The notes under the pieces are model-generated. The model worked only from the letters and a program-made list of their open reading frames with translations, did no database searches and had not been told where the DNA came from. From CAXSDR01 sp964236445 (GTDB lineage Bacteria > Actinomycetota > Actinomycetes > Motilibacterales > Motilibacteraceae), in assembly GCA_964236445.1 (NCBI GenBank), contig CAXSDR010000051.1, positions 1 through 24,799 on the forward strand: a stretch of DNA of 24,799 nucleotides, given 5' to 3'. Positions 6,639-17,857 of this stretch are shown here, one piece after another; within the stretch, counting starts at the first letter, position 1; every line of letters starts with the position of its first letter. The translations under genes were made by a program, and so were the position numbers.

Positions 6639-7211
6639 ATGGCCTCACAGACCCGACCCGTCCTGTCCTACACCGTCCCCGGCATGAGCACGGACGACGC
6701 ATCCACCGTGATCACCTTGCTGCAGGACCGGCTCAACGCGCTCACCGACCTGCACCTGACGCTCAAGCACGTGCACTGGAACGTCGTCGGCCCGCACTTC
6801 ATCGCCGTCCACCTCATGCTCGACCCGCAGGTCGACGCCGTACGGCTGATGGCCGACACGACCGCCGAGCGCATCGCGACGCTCGGTGGCTCGCCGCAGG
6901 GCACGCCGGGCGCGCTCGTCGCCACGCGCAGCTGGGAGGACTACTCCGTGGGCCGTGCCGACGCGATCGCGCATCTGGGCGCCCTCGACCTGGTCTATGC
7001 CGGCGTCATCTCCTCGCACCGCGACGCCATCGAGACGACCGATGACCTCGATCTCGTGACCCAGGACATGCTCATCGCCCAGTCGGCCGGGCTCGAGCAG
7101 TTCCACTGGTTCGTACGCGCGCACCTCGAGAACGCCGGCGGTGAGCTCGCGACCGCCGGGGCCGAGACCGAGATCGCGGCCGCGGAGCAGGCGCAGACAC
7201 TCGCGCACTGA
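6639..7211 (+). CDS. dps: Dps-family ferritin-like DNA-protection protein
   Basis: The 190-residue protein matches the Dps fold. The inter-subunit ferroxidase ligands are all present: His46 (HVHWN), His58 and Asp62 (AVHLMLD), and Asp73 and Glu77 (ADTTAER). 'TLGGSPQGTP' follows, as in bacterial Dps. Such proteins form 12-mer shells that oxidise Fe(II) with peroxide and store the iron; many also bind DNA. The N-terminal extension (residues 1-20) is longer than in E. coli and may serve assembly or DNA contact. The C-terminal tail is Ala/Glu-rich rather than basic. A TAGGG Shine-Dalgarno stands 7 bases before ATG 6639. It is a single-gene unit with a strong hairpin 14 bases after the stop. Oxidative or starvation control is expected from the family but not visible here. 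Confidence 0.93.
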   Translation: MASQTRPVLSYTVPGMSTDDASTVITLLQDRLNALTDLHLTLKHVHWNVVGPHFIAVHLMLDPQVDAVRLMADTTAERIATLGGSPQGTPGALVATRSWEDYSVGRADAIAHLGALDLVYAGVISSHRDAIETTDDLDLVTQDMLIAQSAGLEQFHWFVRAHLENAGGELATAGAETEIAAAEQAQTLAH

Positions 7212-7224
7212 GCGAACGAGGCGT

Positions 7225-7255
7225 CGCCCGCTGGCCCCGTCCGGGTCAGCGGGCG
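7225..7255. terminator. Bidirectional terminator hairpin between dps and the DUF72 gene
   Basis: CGCCCGCTGGCCC (7225-7237) pairs with GGGTCAGCGGGCG (7243-7255) over a 5-base loop. All 13 positions pair, one as a G-T wobble. It lies 14 bases after the dps stop and 25 bases after the DUF72 stop on the other strand, so it can end both transcripts. Confidence 0.75.
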
Positions 7256-7279
7256 GGCGTGCCCCTGCCCACCCCACGC

Positions 7280-8116
7280 TCACCCCACGAGGCAACGCCG
7301 ACGGACCCGCTCGACGAGGCGGACCGCGTCGTACGGCGCATGGCCGGCACCGTCGTTGTCGAAGTAGACGCACACGTCCCGCCCGCCTTCGGTCCAGCCC
7401 TGCACACGACCAGCCCACCAGTCGAGGGACTCGTCGCTGTAGCCGCTGACATAGAGCTGCTCGCCGCCGTGCAGCCGGACATAGACGAGGTCGCTCGTCA
7501 CGTCGTCGAACCACGGGAACGTCCCCGCCGTGTCGGCGATCACGAGCCCGATGCCGTGCTCGCGCAACACGTCGCCATATTCGGGGGTCAGGAACGACGG
7601 GTGCCTCGCCTCCATCACATGGCGAAGCGGACGGTCCGCCTCCGACGCGGTCCACGAGCGGTCGGTGAGCCGGTCGTCGTGCCCCTGCGCGAGAAGTGCG
7701 GCGGCTGCCGTGGTTCGCGGCAGCATGGCGAAGAAGTCGGCGAGCCTGCCGCGGTCGTAGCCGAGGAACGGCGGCAGCTGCCACAGGATCGGTCCGAGCT
7801 TGGGACCGAGGGCGAGCAACCCCGAAGCGAAGAAGTTGGCCAGCGGCGTCTCGACGTTGCGCAGCTTGAGCATGTGGGTGATGTAGCGGCTGCCTTTCAC
7901 AGCCATCACGAAGTGCTCCGGCGTCTGCTCGCGCCAGGCGAGATAGCTGGAGGGGCGCTGCAAGGAGTAGAACGAGCCGTTGACCTCCGTGGAGGTCATG
8001 CGTTCCGCGAGGTAGGACAGCTCGCGGCGGTGAACCAGACCGTGCGGATAGAAGTCGTTGCGCCAGTGCTTGTAGGTCCATCCCGAGGTTCCGATGAGCA
8101 CCCGCGCGCCGGTCAT
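7280..8116 (-). CDS. DUF72 (YecE-like) family protein
   Basis: The 278-residue protein has the DUF72 hallmarks: an opening strand 'LIGTSGWTYKHWR..FYP' (residues 7-24), 'STEVNGSFYSLQRPSSY' (42-58), 'RHPSF' near 170, and 'VYVRLHGGE' near 212. The fold is a TIM barrel with conserved Trp, His and Arg residues lining a pocket. The family has no firmly established biochemical function, although YecE homologues are found near nucleic-acid and metal-related genes. The frame begins at ATG 8116, directly before the first barrel strand; its Shine-Dalgarno is weak. It lies 31 bases downstream of the hrpA stop on the same strand and is probably cotranscribed with it. Confidence 0.9.
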   Translation of the reverse strand: MTGARVLIGTSGWTYKHWRNDFYPHGLVHRRELSYLAERMTSTEVNGSFYSLQRPSSYLAWREQTPEHFVMAVKGSRYITHMLKLRNVETPLANFFASGLLALGPKLGPILWQLPPFLGYDRGRLADFFAMLPRTTAAAALLAQGHDDRLTDRSWTASEADRPLRHVMEARHPSFLTPEYGDVLREHGIGLVIADTAGTFPWFDDVTSDLVYVRLHGGEQLYVSGYSDESLDWWAGRVQGWTEGGRDVCVYFDNDGAGHAPYDAVRLVERVRRRCLVG

Positions 8117-8147
8117 GACCGGGCACTACCCGCTCGACCGGCCACGG

Positions 8148-12107
<3,960 letters not shown>

Positions 12108-12218
12108 TTGTTGCTCAGGATACGTCGCTCGGGCGTGGCGGGCTGCCCCATCCGTGGCCGGCAGCGCGGGGCGGGACCCGCAGCAGACCGGCTAGCGGCT
12201 ACACAGCAAGGGTGACGG

Positions 12219-12234
12219 CGCTGGAGTCCCAGCG
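12219..12234 (-). terminator. Terminator hairpin of the four-gene minus-strand operon
   Basis: CGCTGG (12219-12224) pairs perfectly with CCAGCG (12229-12234) around a 4-base loop. It begins 19 bases past the phosphotransferase stop, between that gene and the hrpA start. This suggests hrpA has its own promoter in 12108-12218; I could not pick out that promoter. Confidence 0.6.
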
Positions 12235-12253
12235 ACACACCCGCCGGGGTCGG

Positions 12254-13141
12254 CTAGTTCGGAGCCAGCACGCGTTCGAGTGTCGCGTACCCTGCTGGTT
12301 CCCAGGTCGGCTTGCCGCCGGGCAGGCCATGCCTCCCGTTCCGCCCGATCGCGATCAGCCCAAGGGCACGCAGGACAGCCCACCCGCGCGCACGTGCGAC
12401 CGTAGCTTCGTCGGCGAGCGCGTAGGCATCGAAGAACCGCTTTGCCGCCCGGGCCGGCAGCAGGATCCAGGCGGCCGAGAGATCGGTCGCCGGATCTCCC
12501 GCACACATCTCGCCGAAGTCGATCACACCTGCGAGCCCCCCGTTTCGAACCACAACGTTCGCGGGGTGCAGATCGCCATGCAGCCAGAGCGGCCGGCCCT
12601 GCCAGGCTGGCGCTGCAAGAGCCTCCTGCCAGACCTTGCGCACCGCGTCCGGATTCGCCCGATCGTCGATGACCTCGAACGAGGCGTCCACACCCTCGTC
12701 CAGTCCAGCCAGCGCAATACCTCGCGTCGGGTTGGCAGGAGCATCCGGGGGCGCCGGGCGATGCAGCGCGCTCAGAAAATCGGCGAGGACCTCCGCAGCT
12801 TCCATACGGGTGACCGGCGCGCGATCAGCCGGATCGCCGTCAACCCACGTCGCGATCGTCCAGGTGTGCGCGAACAAGTTCGAAGGCTTGCCGAGCCGCA
12901 CTGGCACAGGGGTCGGGAGCGGCAGGCGCTTTGCCAGGATCGGCAGCCACGTCTGCTCGATGCGCAGCAGAGCCGGGGCACGGTCGGTGCGTGGCAGACG
13001 CACGGCCAACCGCTCCCCGAGCCGCCACTGCTGGTTGTCCCAGCCGCCGTCGACGTCTCGGAGCTCAAGGCCCGCCAGATCGGGATGTTGCTCTCGAAGG
13101 AGTGCCCGCACGAGGCCCTGCTCGAACGTGCGGTCGTCCAT
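12254..13141 (-). CDS. APH-fold phosphotransferase (aminoglycoside/choline-kinase-like)
   Basis: The 295-residue protein has the APH/choline-kinase catalytic signature: His188-Gly-Asp190-Leu-His-Pro-Ala-Asn195, the Brenner motif with catalytic Asp190 and metal ligand Asn195, then Asp208-Phe-Gly-Glu (DFG-like). Earlier parts fit an N-lobe with 'GGWDNQQWRLGERLAVRLPR' (32-51) and a hinge near 'IATWVDGDPA'. It would transfer phosphate from ATP/GTP to a small-molecule hydroxyl. The substrate is unknown; chromosomal actinobacterial members of this class are often annotated as macrolide or aminoglycoside phosphotransferases without proof. I chose ATG 13141, which has GGAG 9 bases ahead, over the longer frame from 13246, whose extra 35 residues are low-complexity. 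It is the last gene of the operon, 55 bases after the UVR protein. Confidence 0.85.
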   Translation of the reverse strand: MDDRTFEQGLVRALLREQHPDLAGLELRDVDGGWDNQQWRLGERLAVRLPRTDRAPALLRIEQTWLPILAKRLPLPTPVPVRLGKPSNLFAHTWTIATWVDGDPADRAPVTRMEAAEVLADFLSALHRPAPPDAPANPTRGIALAGLDEGVDASFEVIDDRANPDAVRKVWQEALAAPAWQGRPLWLHGDLHPANVVVRNGGLAGVIDFGEMCAGDPATDLSAAWILLPARAAKRFFDAYALADEATVARARGWAVLRALGLIAIGRNGRHGLPGGKPTWEPAGYATLERVLAPN

Positions 13142-13196
13142 CACGATGCGCTCCGATCGTGGCGATGCAGCGGGATGCCTCGGGGCGACCGGAGCG

Positions 13197-13535
13197 TCAG
13201 CTGCCACTCCTGCGCGCGAGCTCCTCGCGTGCGACCGATGCCTCATCGCGCAGGTGGCCCGCCTGCTCGAAGTCGAGGTCCGCGGCGGACGCGGCCATCT
13301 CCTGCTCGAGCAGCGTGACCAACCGCGCCAGCTGGTTCACGGTGCGGTCGGCCAGCTGGGCGGGCGAGGTGCGCGTACGACCGACGCTGCCGTCGGGACG
13401 CCACACCGGCATGAACTCGGGCACCGCGCCGATGTGGTGACGGCGGCCGGTGTCGGCCGAGCTGCGCCGTGCCGGACGAGCCCGGGACAGCTCGCGGCCG
13501 GAGCTGCGCGGGTCGCGAGGGGTCTGTTCTGCCAT
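13197..13535 (-). CDS. Stand-alone UVR-motif protein (UvrB/UvrC interaction motif)
   Basis: The 112-residue protein starts at ATG 13535, preceded by GGAG; the longer upstream frame has low-complexity coding. Residues 75-107 match the UVR motif, a helical hairpin (L-x-x-E-M-x-x-x-A-x-x-L-D-F-E-x-A-x-x-L-R-D-E) by which UvrB and UvrC bind each other. Residues 33-60 (HHIGAVPEFMPVWRPDGSVG region) form a short linker-like part, and the N-terminus is Arg/Ser-rich. There is no helicase or nuclease domain. It resembles the detached tail of an actinobacterial UvrB and could modulate nucleotide excision repair or bind another UVR protein. McsA and ClpC-type proteins also use this motif, so a proteolysis link is possible. 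It sits between the PHP and phosphotransferase genes. Confidence 0.7.
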   Translation of the reverse strand: MAEQTPRDPRSSGRELSRARPARRSSADTGRRHHIGAVPEFMPVWRPDGSVGRTRTSPAQLADRTVNQLARLVTLLEQEMAASAADLDFEQAGHLRDEASVAREELARRSGS

Positions 13536-13584
13536 GACGCTCCGGCTGAGCCTCGGACGGGTGGCGGACGCGTGCGGCAACGTC

Positions 13585-14757
13585 TCACGACGAGGAGCCA
13601 TTCCCCTGCGACAGCCACCACGGGCTGGCATAGCCGAGGGCCCAGCCTGCCGCCGCGTGCCCCGCCGGTGCAGGCACGCCGATGCGGCGCACGGGGTCCG
13701 CGACGCGCAGGAACACCCATGCTGCTTCCTGCGGCAGACTCACGGCGAGGGTCGTGACCTCGCCGACAACCGCAGGGCCGCAGGCGCTCACCTGCGGAAG
13801 GCCGGTGCCCGGATCGCCGGTCAGCAGCTGCAGCTCGACCGTCGCGCCCTCATAAGCGGACCCGCCCAGGTCGACCCGCATCTCGGTCCCGGCGCTGAGC
13901 ACCTCCCCGCCCAGTCGTATGCCGTCGAGCGTCGCGTCGAGCCGGAAGCCGACTTCGCGTGTCGCGAACGTACGCCTGGCCGAGAGGGCTTCACGCACCC
14001 CGGCTCTGCTGTGCTCCAGAGCCCAGATGCCCGTGCGTCCCTTGCCCACGAGGCCGTAGGCGATGCCGTGCTCGTCGCTCGAGCCGATGACCCCGGGTCG
14101 CCAGCCCGCGTCCAGACAGCCCACGACTGCGGAGGTGCCGTCTTCGGCGAAACCGCTGAAGAGGTAGTCGTCGCTGCGGTTGAAGAGCTCGAGCCCGACC
14201 ATGCGCGCGCGCAGGTCTGCGTGGAGACCAAAGCCCTCGAAGCGGCCCGGCTCGCGACCCGGATGGTTGTAGCCGAACAGCGCGTCAGGCTCTGTGGCGC
14301 GCAGATGCTCACGCAGCCCGTGCATCGAACCGGGCGTCATGACCTTGGTGTAGGTGTGGCTGAGCCAGACGTTGACGTGCCCCATCCACTGGTCGGTCCA
14401 CTCGAAGCCACGGATCGCGGTGAACTCGCCAGGCACGTCGTGGGTGTCGGCGATGACGGCGAGGCGGTCCCACTGGTCGGGCTCGATGCTGTGGGGCGCG
14501 CCGCGGCCAAGGGCGAGTGCCCGCTCGGAGGGGTAGTGACTCAGGTCGAGGCCCGGCACATCGGCATGCGGGACGGCGGCATGGTCGGTGAGGGCGGCGA
14601 CGTCGAGCCCTGCGGCCCTCAGCTGCGCGAACGCAAGCTCGGGGTCGCCGCGGCCGTCGGAGAAGAGCGAATGGTTGTGCAGGTCGGCGTAGAGCAGCCG
14701 GCTCGTGTCGTCGACCAGCCGTGAGCGCCGTTCCGCCAGCTCCCAGACCCGCTGCAC
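13585..14757 (-). CDS. PHP-domain metallohydrolase
   Basis: The 390-residue protein starts at GTG 14757, with a G-rich Shine-Dalgarno 7 bases upstream and 26 bases after the stress-protein stop. The open frame continues further upstream only as a shadow. PHP-type metal ligands are visible in order: His27-x-His29 and Asp34 (DLHNHSLFSDG), His59 (LTDH), Glu119, His127 (GHVNVW), His165 (YNHPG), and Asp228 and His230 (SSDEHG). This set suggests a di- or trinuclear metal phosphoesterase or hydrolase of the CehA/McbA-like group. The last 110 residues are beta-rich and may be an accessory sandwich. There is no signal peptide, so it acts in the cytoplasm. The substrate is unknown. Confidence 0.85.
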   Translation of the reverse strand: MQRVWELAERRSRLVDDTSRLLYADLHNHSLFSDGRGDPELAFAQLRAAGLDVAALTDHAAVPHADVPGLDLSHYPSERALALGRGAPHSIEPDQWDRLAVIADTHDVPGEFTAIRGFEWTDQWMGHVNVWLSHTYTKVMTPGSMHGLREHLRATEPDALFGYNHPGREPGRFEGFGLHADLRARMVGLELFNRSDDYLFSGFAEDGTSAVVGCLDAGWRPGVIGSSDEHGIAYGLVGKGRTGIWALEHSRAGVREALSARRTFATREVGFRLDATLDGIRLGGEVLSAGTEMRVDLGGSAYEGATVELQLLTGDPGTGLPQVSACGPAVVGEVTTLAVSLPQEAAWVFLRVADPVRRIGVPAPAGHAAAGWALGYASPWWLSQGNGSSS

Positions 14758-14783
14758 CTTGTGACCCCCGCCGACCGCCGAAC

Positions 14784-15179
14784 TCAGGCCTCGGGAGCCT
14801 TCACGGCGATGACCGGGCAGGCAGCATCGAGGAGCAGCCGCTGGGCCGTGCTTCCCATGACGAGCTTGGCGACCGGCGATCGACGTCGGATGCCGATCAC
14901 GAGCACCTCGGCCTGCACCCGCGCCGCTACCGCGAGGATCTCGTCGGCGGGCGCCTCGCTGTCGGTGGACTGCACCGTGACAGCGACACCGGCCGCCTCG
15001 ACGTTGGCGCGGACGGCGTCGAGCTGCTGCTCGTCGGCGAACTTGGCCGCGGCATAGTTGCCGTGAGCGGCGGTGTTGACGACCACGAGGGACGCGTCGC
15101 GTCGCTTCGCCTCGGCGATGGCGACCTCGAGGGCGGCGTTGCCCTCGGGGGTCGGGACGTATGCCAGGACGATGGGCAT
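14784..15179 (-). CDS. Universal stress protein (USP)
   Basis: The 131-residue single-domain USP begins 'MPIVLAYVPTPEG' and ends with the ATP-binding loop GIRRRSPVAKLVMGST (96-111), of the G-x2-x-x9-G-S/T type, in which the second Gly is Arg100 as in many actinobacterial members. The conserved 'CPVIAVKAPE' strand follows. I chose ATG 15179, preceded by GGGAG, rather than the frame from 15230, whose first 17 residues have no family match. It is the first gene of the USP-PHP-UVR-APH run and is divergent from the Ski2-like helicase across a nested palindrome. Such proteins bind ATP or other nucleotides and are induced by starvation, hypoxia or damage. Confidence 0.92.
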   Translation of the reverse strand: MPIVLAYVPTPEGNAALEVAIAEAKRRDASLVVVNTAAHGNYAAAKFADEQQLDAVRANVEAAGVAVTVQSTDSEAPADEILAVAARVQAEVLVIGIRRRSPVAKLVMGSTAQRLLLDAACPVIAVKAPEA

Positions 15180-15188
15180 GGGACTCCC

Positions 15189-15231
15189 TGTGCTCGAGCG
15201 GTCGGCGACGTCGCTGACACGACAGAGCACA
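15189..15231. promoter_or_regulatory. Nested palindrome in the divergent USP/helicase promoter
   Basis: The outer arms TGTGCTC (15189-15195) and GAGCACA (15225-15231) are a perfect inverted repeat. Almost exactly at their centre lies GTCGGCGACGTCGCTGAC (15201-15218), an 18-base palindrome with one mismatched pair around a perfect GCGACGTCGC core. The spacing from both start codons (10 bases to USP, 54 to the helicase) fits a shared operator. The cognate regulator is unknown, and the -10/-35 boxes are not clear. Confidence 0.5.
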
Positions 15232-15285
15232 GCCTCTCACTCCCGCGCACCGTGACCGCAACGGACACGGCACCATGGGAGGACC

Positions 15286-17793
15286 ATGACCCTGTTCGAG
15301 CGCATCCCTGACCCACCGACGCCCGACAACCTCTTCGAGACGTTCTCGGCTTGGACGATGGAGCAGGGCATCTCGCTCTATCCCGCGCAGACCGACGCGC
15401 TGATCGAGCTGGTGTCGGGCTCGCACGTGATCCTGGCGACGCCGACGGGCTCCGGCAAGTCACTGGTGGCGGCCGGGGCGCAGTTCGCCGCGCTCGCCCA
15501 GAAGAAGCGCTCGTTCTACACCGCCCCGATCAAGGCGCTGGTGTCGGAGAAGTTCTTCGCGCTGTGCGACATGTTCGGCGCAGCGAATGTCGGCATGCTC
15601 ACGGGCGACGCGTCGGTGAACCCGGGTGCTCCTGTCATCTGCGCGACGGCAGAGATCCTCGCCAACCTCGCGCTGCGCGAGGGGCCGCGAGCTGATGTCG
15701 GCCTCGTCGTCATGGACGAGTTCCACTTCTATGCCGACCCCGAACGCGGCTGGGCCTGGCAGGTGCCACTTCTGGAGCTACGTGACGTGCAGTTCCTGCT
15801 GATGTCCGCCACGCTCGGCGACGTCTCGTTCTTCGAGGAGGACCTCGCGCGGCGCACCGGGCGTCCTGTTAGCGTCGTCAGCTCCATCGAGCGTCCGGTG
15901 CCGTTGCACTACTCCTACGCCAAGACACCGATCCACGAGACCCTCGAGGACCTGCTCGCGACGCGGCAGGCCCCCATCTACGTGGTGCACTTCACCCAGG
16001 CCGCGGCGCTCGAACGGGCACAGTCGTTGATGAGCGTGAACGTGTGCACCCGCGAGCAGAAGGACGCGATCGCGGTCGCGCTCGGTGCGTTCAGGTTCGC
16101 GACAGGGTTCGGCAACGTGCTGTCGCGCCTCGTACGCCACGGCGTCGGTGTGCACCACGCCGGGATGCTGCCGCGCTACCGCCGCCTGGTCGAGACGCTT
16201 GCCCAGGCCGGGCTGCTCAAGGTGATCTGCGGCACCGACACCCTCGGCGTCGGCATCAACGTCCCGATCCGCACGGTGTTGCTGACCGGTCTGACCAAGT
16301 TCGACGGCGAGCGGATGCGTCACCTCAAGGTGCGCGAGTTCCACCAGATCGCCGGCCGGGCGGGGCGTGCCGGCTTCGACACCGCGGGCACCGTGGTGGT
16401 CCAGGCCCCCGATCACGTGGTCGAGAACGAGCGGCTGATCGCTCGGGCAGGTGAGGACCAGAAGAAGCTCAAGCGCGTGGTCCGCAAGAAGCCCCCCGAA
16501 GGCTTCGTGTCGTGGAGCGACCAGACGTTCGAGCGGCTCATGTCCTCGCCACCCGAGCCCTTGACGTCGAGCTTCGCTGTGACGCACGCGATGGTCCTCA
16601 ACGTCATCGCCCGCCCCGGTGACCCCTACCAGGCGATGCGCGCGCTGCTGCTCGAGAACCATGACTCACCTGCGGCGCAGCGGATGCACGTGCGACGCGC
16701 GATCGCCATCGTGCGCGAGCTGCTTGCCGCCGAGGTGGTGCAGCGCATGCCGGAGCCCGATGCCGACGGTCGCCAGATCCGACTGACCGTCGACCTGCAG
16801 CGCGACTTCGCCCTCAACCAGCCACTGTCGCCCTTCGCCGTGGCGGCGCTCGACCTGCTCGACCGCGATTCACCTGCCTATGCCCAGGACGTGCTGTCGG
16901 TGATCGAGGCGACCTTGGAGGACCCACGCCAGGTGATCTCGGCACAGCGTTTCAAGGCACGCGGCGAGGCCGTCGCAGCGATGAAGGCCGAGGGCATCGA
17001 CTACGACGAGCGGATGGAGCTGCTCGAGGACGTCACGCACCCCCAGCCGCTCGCGGAGCTGCTGGAGCATGCGTTCGAGGTCTACCGACGCGGACAGCCA
17101 TGGGTCGCCGACCACGAGCTCAAGCCCAAGTCCGTGGCACGTGACCTGTATGAGCGCGCCATGACCTTCACCGAATACGTCGGCTTCTACGGTCTTGCGC
17201 GTTCGGAAGGTCTGGTGCTGCGCTATCTGGCCGACGCGTTCCGTGCCCTGCGGCAGACCGTCCCGGAGAGCGCCCGCACCGAAGAGGTCAGCGACCTCAT
17301 CGAGTGGCTGGGTGAGCTCGTGCGCCAGGTCGACTCGAGCCTGCTCGACGAATGGGAGAAGCTGACCTCACCTGTTCTCGCCGTTCCCGGTGCTGTCGCG
17401 CTGGACGACAAGCCGCGACCGGTGACGCGCAATCTTCGGGCGTTCCGCGTGCTGGTGCGCAACGCGCTCTTCCGGCGGGTCGAGCTGGCTGCACTTCGGC
17501 GCTATGACGATCTCGGCAGTCTCGATGCTCGCTCCGGCTGGGACTCCGAGGCGTGGCGCGATGCGCTCGACGACTACTACGAGGAGCACCGCTCCCTGGG
17601 CACCGGGCCCGACGCGCGGGGGCCCGGGCTGCTCATCCTGGACACGAGCTCGCCGACCGAGTGGACCGCACGGCAGATCTTCGACGACCCTGCCGGCGAC
17701 CACGACTGGGGCATCAGCGCGCGCATCGACCTCGCAGCCTCCGACGAGACAGGTGTCGCCGCGCTCTCGGTGACCGCGGTCGACCGCCTCTGA
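15286..17793 (+). CDS. Ski2-like DEAD/DEAH-box helicase with DUF3516
   Basis: The 835-residue helicase has Walker A TPTGSGKS (52-59), motif II DEFH (144-147, Phe in place of the common Ala/Val), SAT (174-176) and motif VI QIAGRAGRAG (354-363). The part from about residue 380 onward matches the DUF3516 architecture of actinobacterial Ski2/Mtr4-like helicases, which usually run to about 830-870 residues. They are thought to unwind structured RNA in degradation or ribosome-related processes; direct data are sparse. A GGAGG Shine-Dalgarno lies immediately before ATG 15286. It is divergent from the USP gene and 64 bases ahead of the protease gene on the same strand; a short GGGG/CCCC hairpin (17805-17816) in the gap may separate the transcripts. 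Confidence 0.93.
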   Translation: MTLFERIPDPPTPDNLFETFSAWTMEQGISLYPAQTDALIELVSGSHVILATPTGSGKSLVAAGAQFAALAQKKRSFYTAPIKALVSEKFFALCDMFGAANVGMLTGDASVNPGAPVICATAEILANLALREGPRADVGLVVMDEFHFYADPERGWAWQVPLLELRDVQFLLMSATLGDVSFFEEDLARRTGRPVSVVSSIERPVPLHYSYAKTPIHETLEDLLATRQAPIYVVHFTQAAALERAQSLMSVNVCTREQKDAIAVALGAFRFATGFGNVLSRLVRHGVGVHHAGMLPRYRRLVETLAQAGLLKVICGTDTLGVGINVPIRTVLLTGLTKFDGERMRHLKVREFHQIAGRAGRAGFDTAGTVVVQAPDHVVENERLIARAGEDQKKLKRVVRKKPPEGFVSWSDQTFERLMSSPPEPLTSSFAVTHAMVLNVIARPGDPYQAMRALLLENHDSPAAQRMHVRRAIAIVRELLAAEVVQRMPEPDADGRQIRLTVDLQRDFALNQPLSPFAVAALDLLDRDSPAYAQDVLSVIEATLEDPRQVISAQRFKARGEAVAAMKAEGIDYDERMELLEDVTHPQPLAELLEHAFEVYRRGQPWVADHELKPKSVARDLYERAMTFTEYVGFYGLARSEGLVLRYLADAFRALRQTVPESARTEEVSDLIEWLGELVRQVDSSLLDEWEKLTSPVLAVPGAVALDDKPRPVTRNLRAFRVLVRNALFRRVELAALRRYDDLGSLDARSGWDSEAWRDALDDYYEEHRSLGTGPDARGPGLLILDTSSPTEWTARQIFDDPAGDHDWGISARIDLAASDETGVAALSVTAVDRL

Positions 17794-17857
17794 CCCTGTC
17801 AGCGGGGGTTCACCCCATCGGCCTTGTCGTGCGCCAACGCGACGTCGATAGGCAGTC

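Noticed and set aside
4885..6687. A 600-codon Ala/Ser/Arg-rich frame opposite the Scy-like gene
   Set aside because: The low-complexity composition is the antisense of an Ala/Glu/Arg coiled coil. There is no domain or ribosome site.
13585..15426. The full 613-codon frame containing the PHP gene
   Set aside because: The first 223 codons overlap the USP gene and are Arg-rich shadow coding. GTG 14757 with a G-rich ribosome site gives the real protein.
17805..17816. A short GGGG-TTCA-CCCC hairpin after the helicase gene as a terminator
   Set aside because: A four-base stem without a T-tract is too weak to call as a terminator; mentioned only as a possibility.
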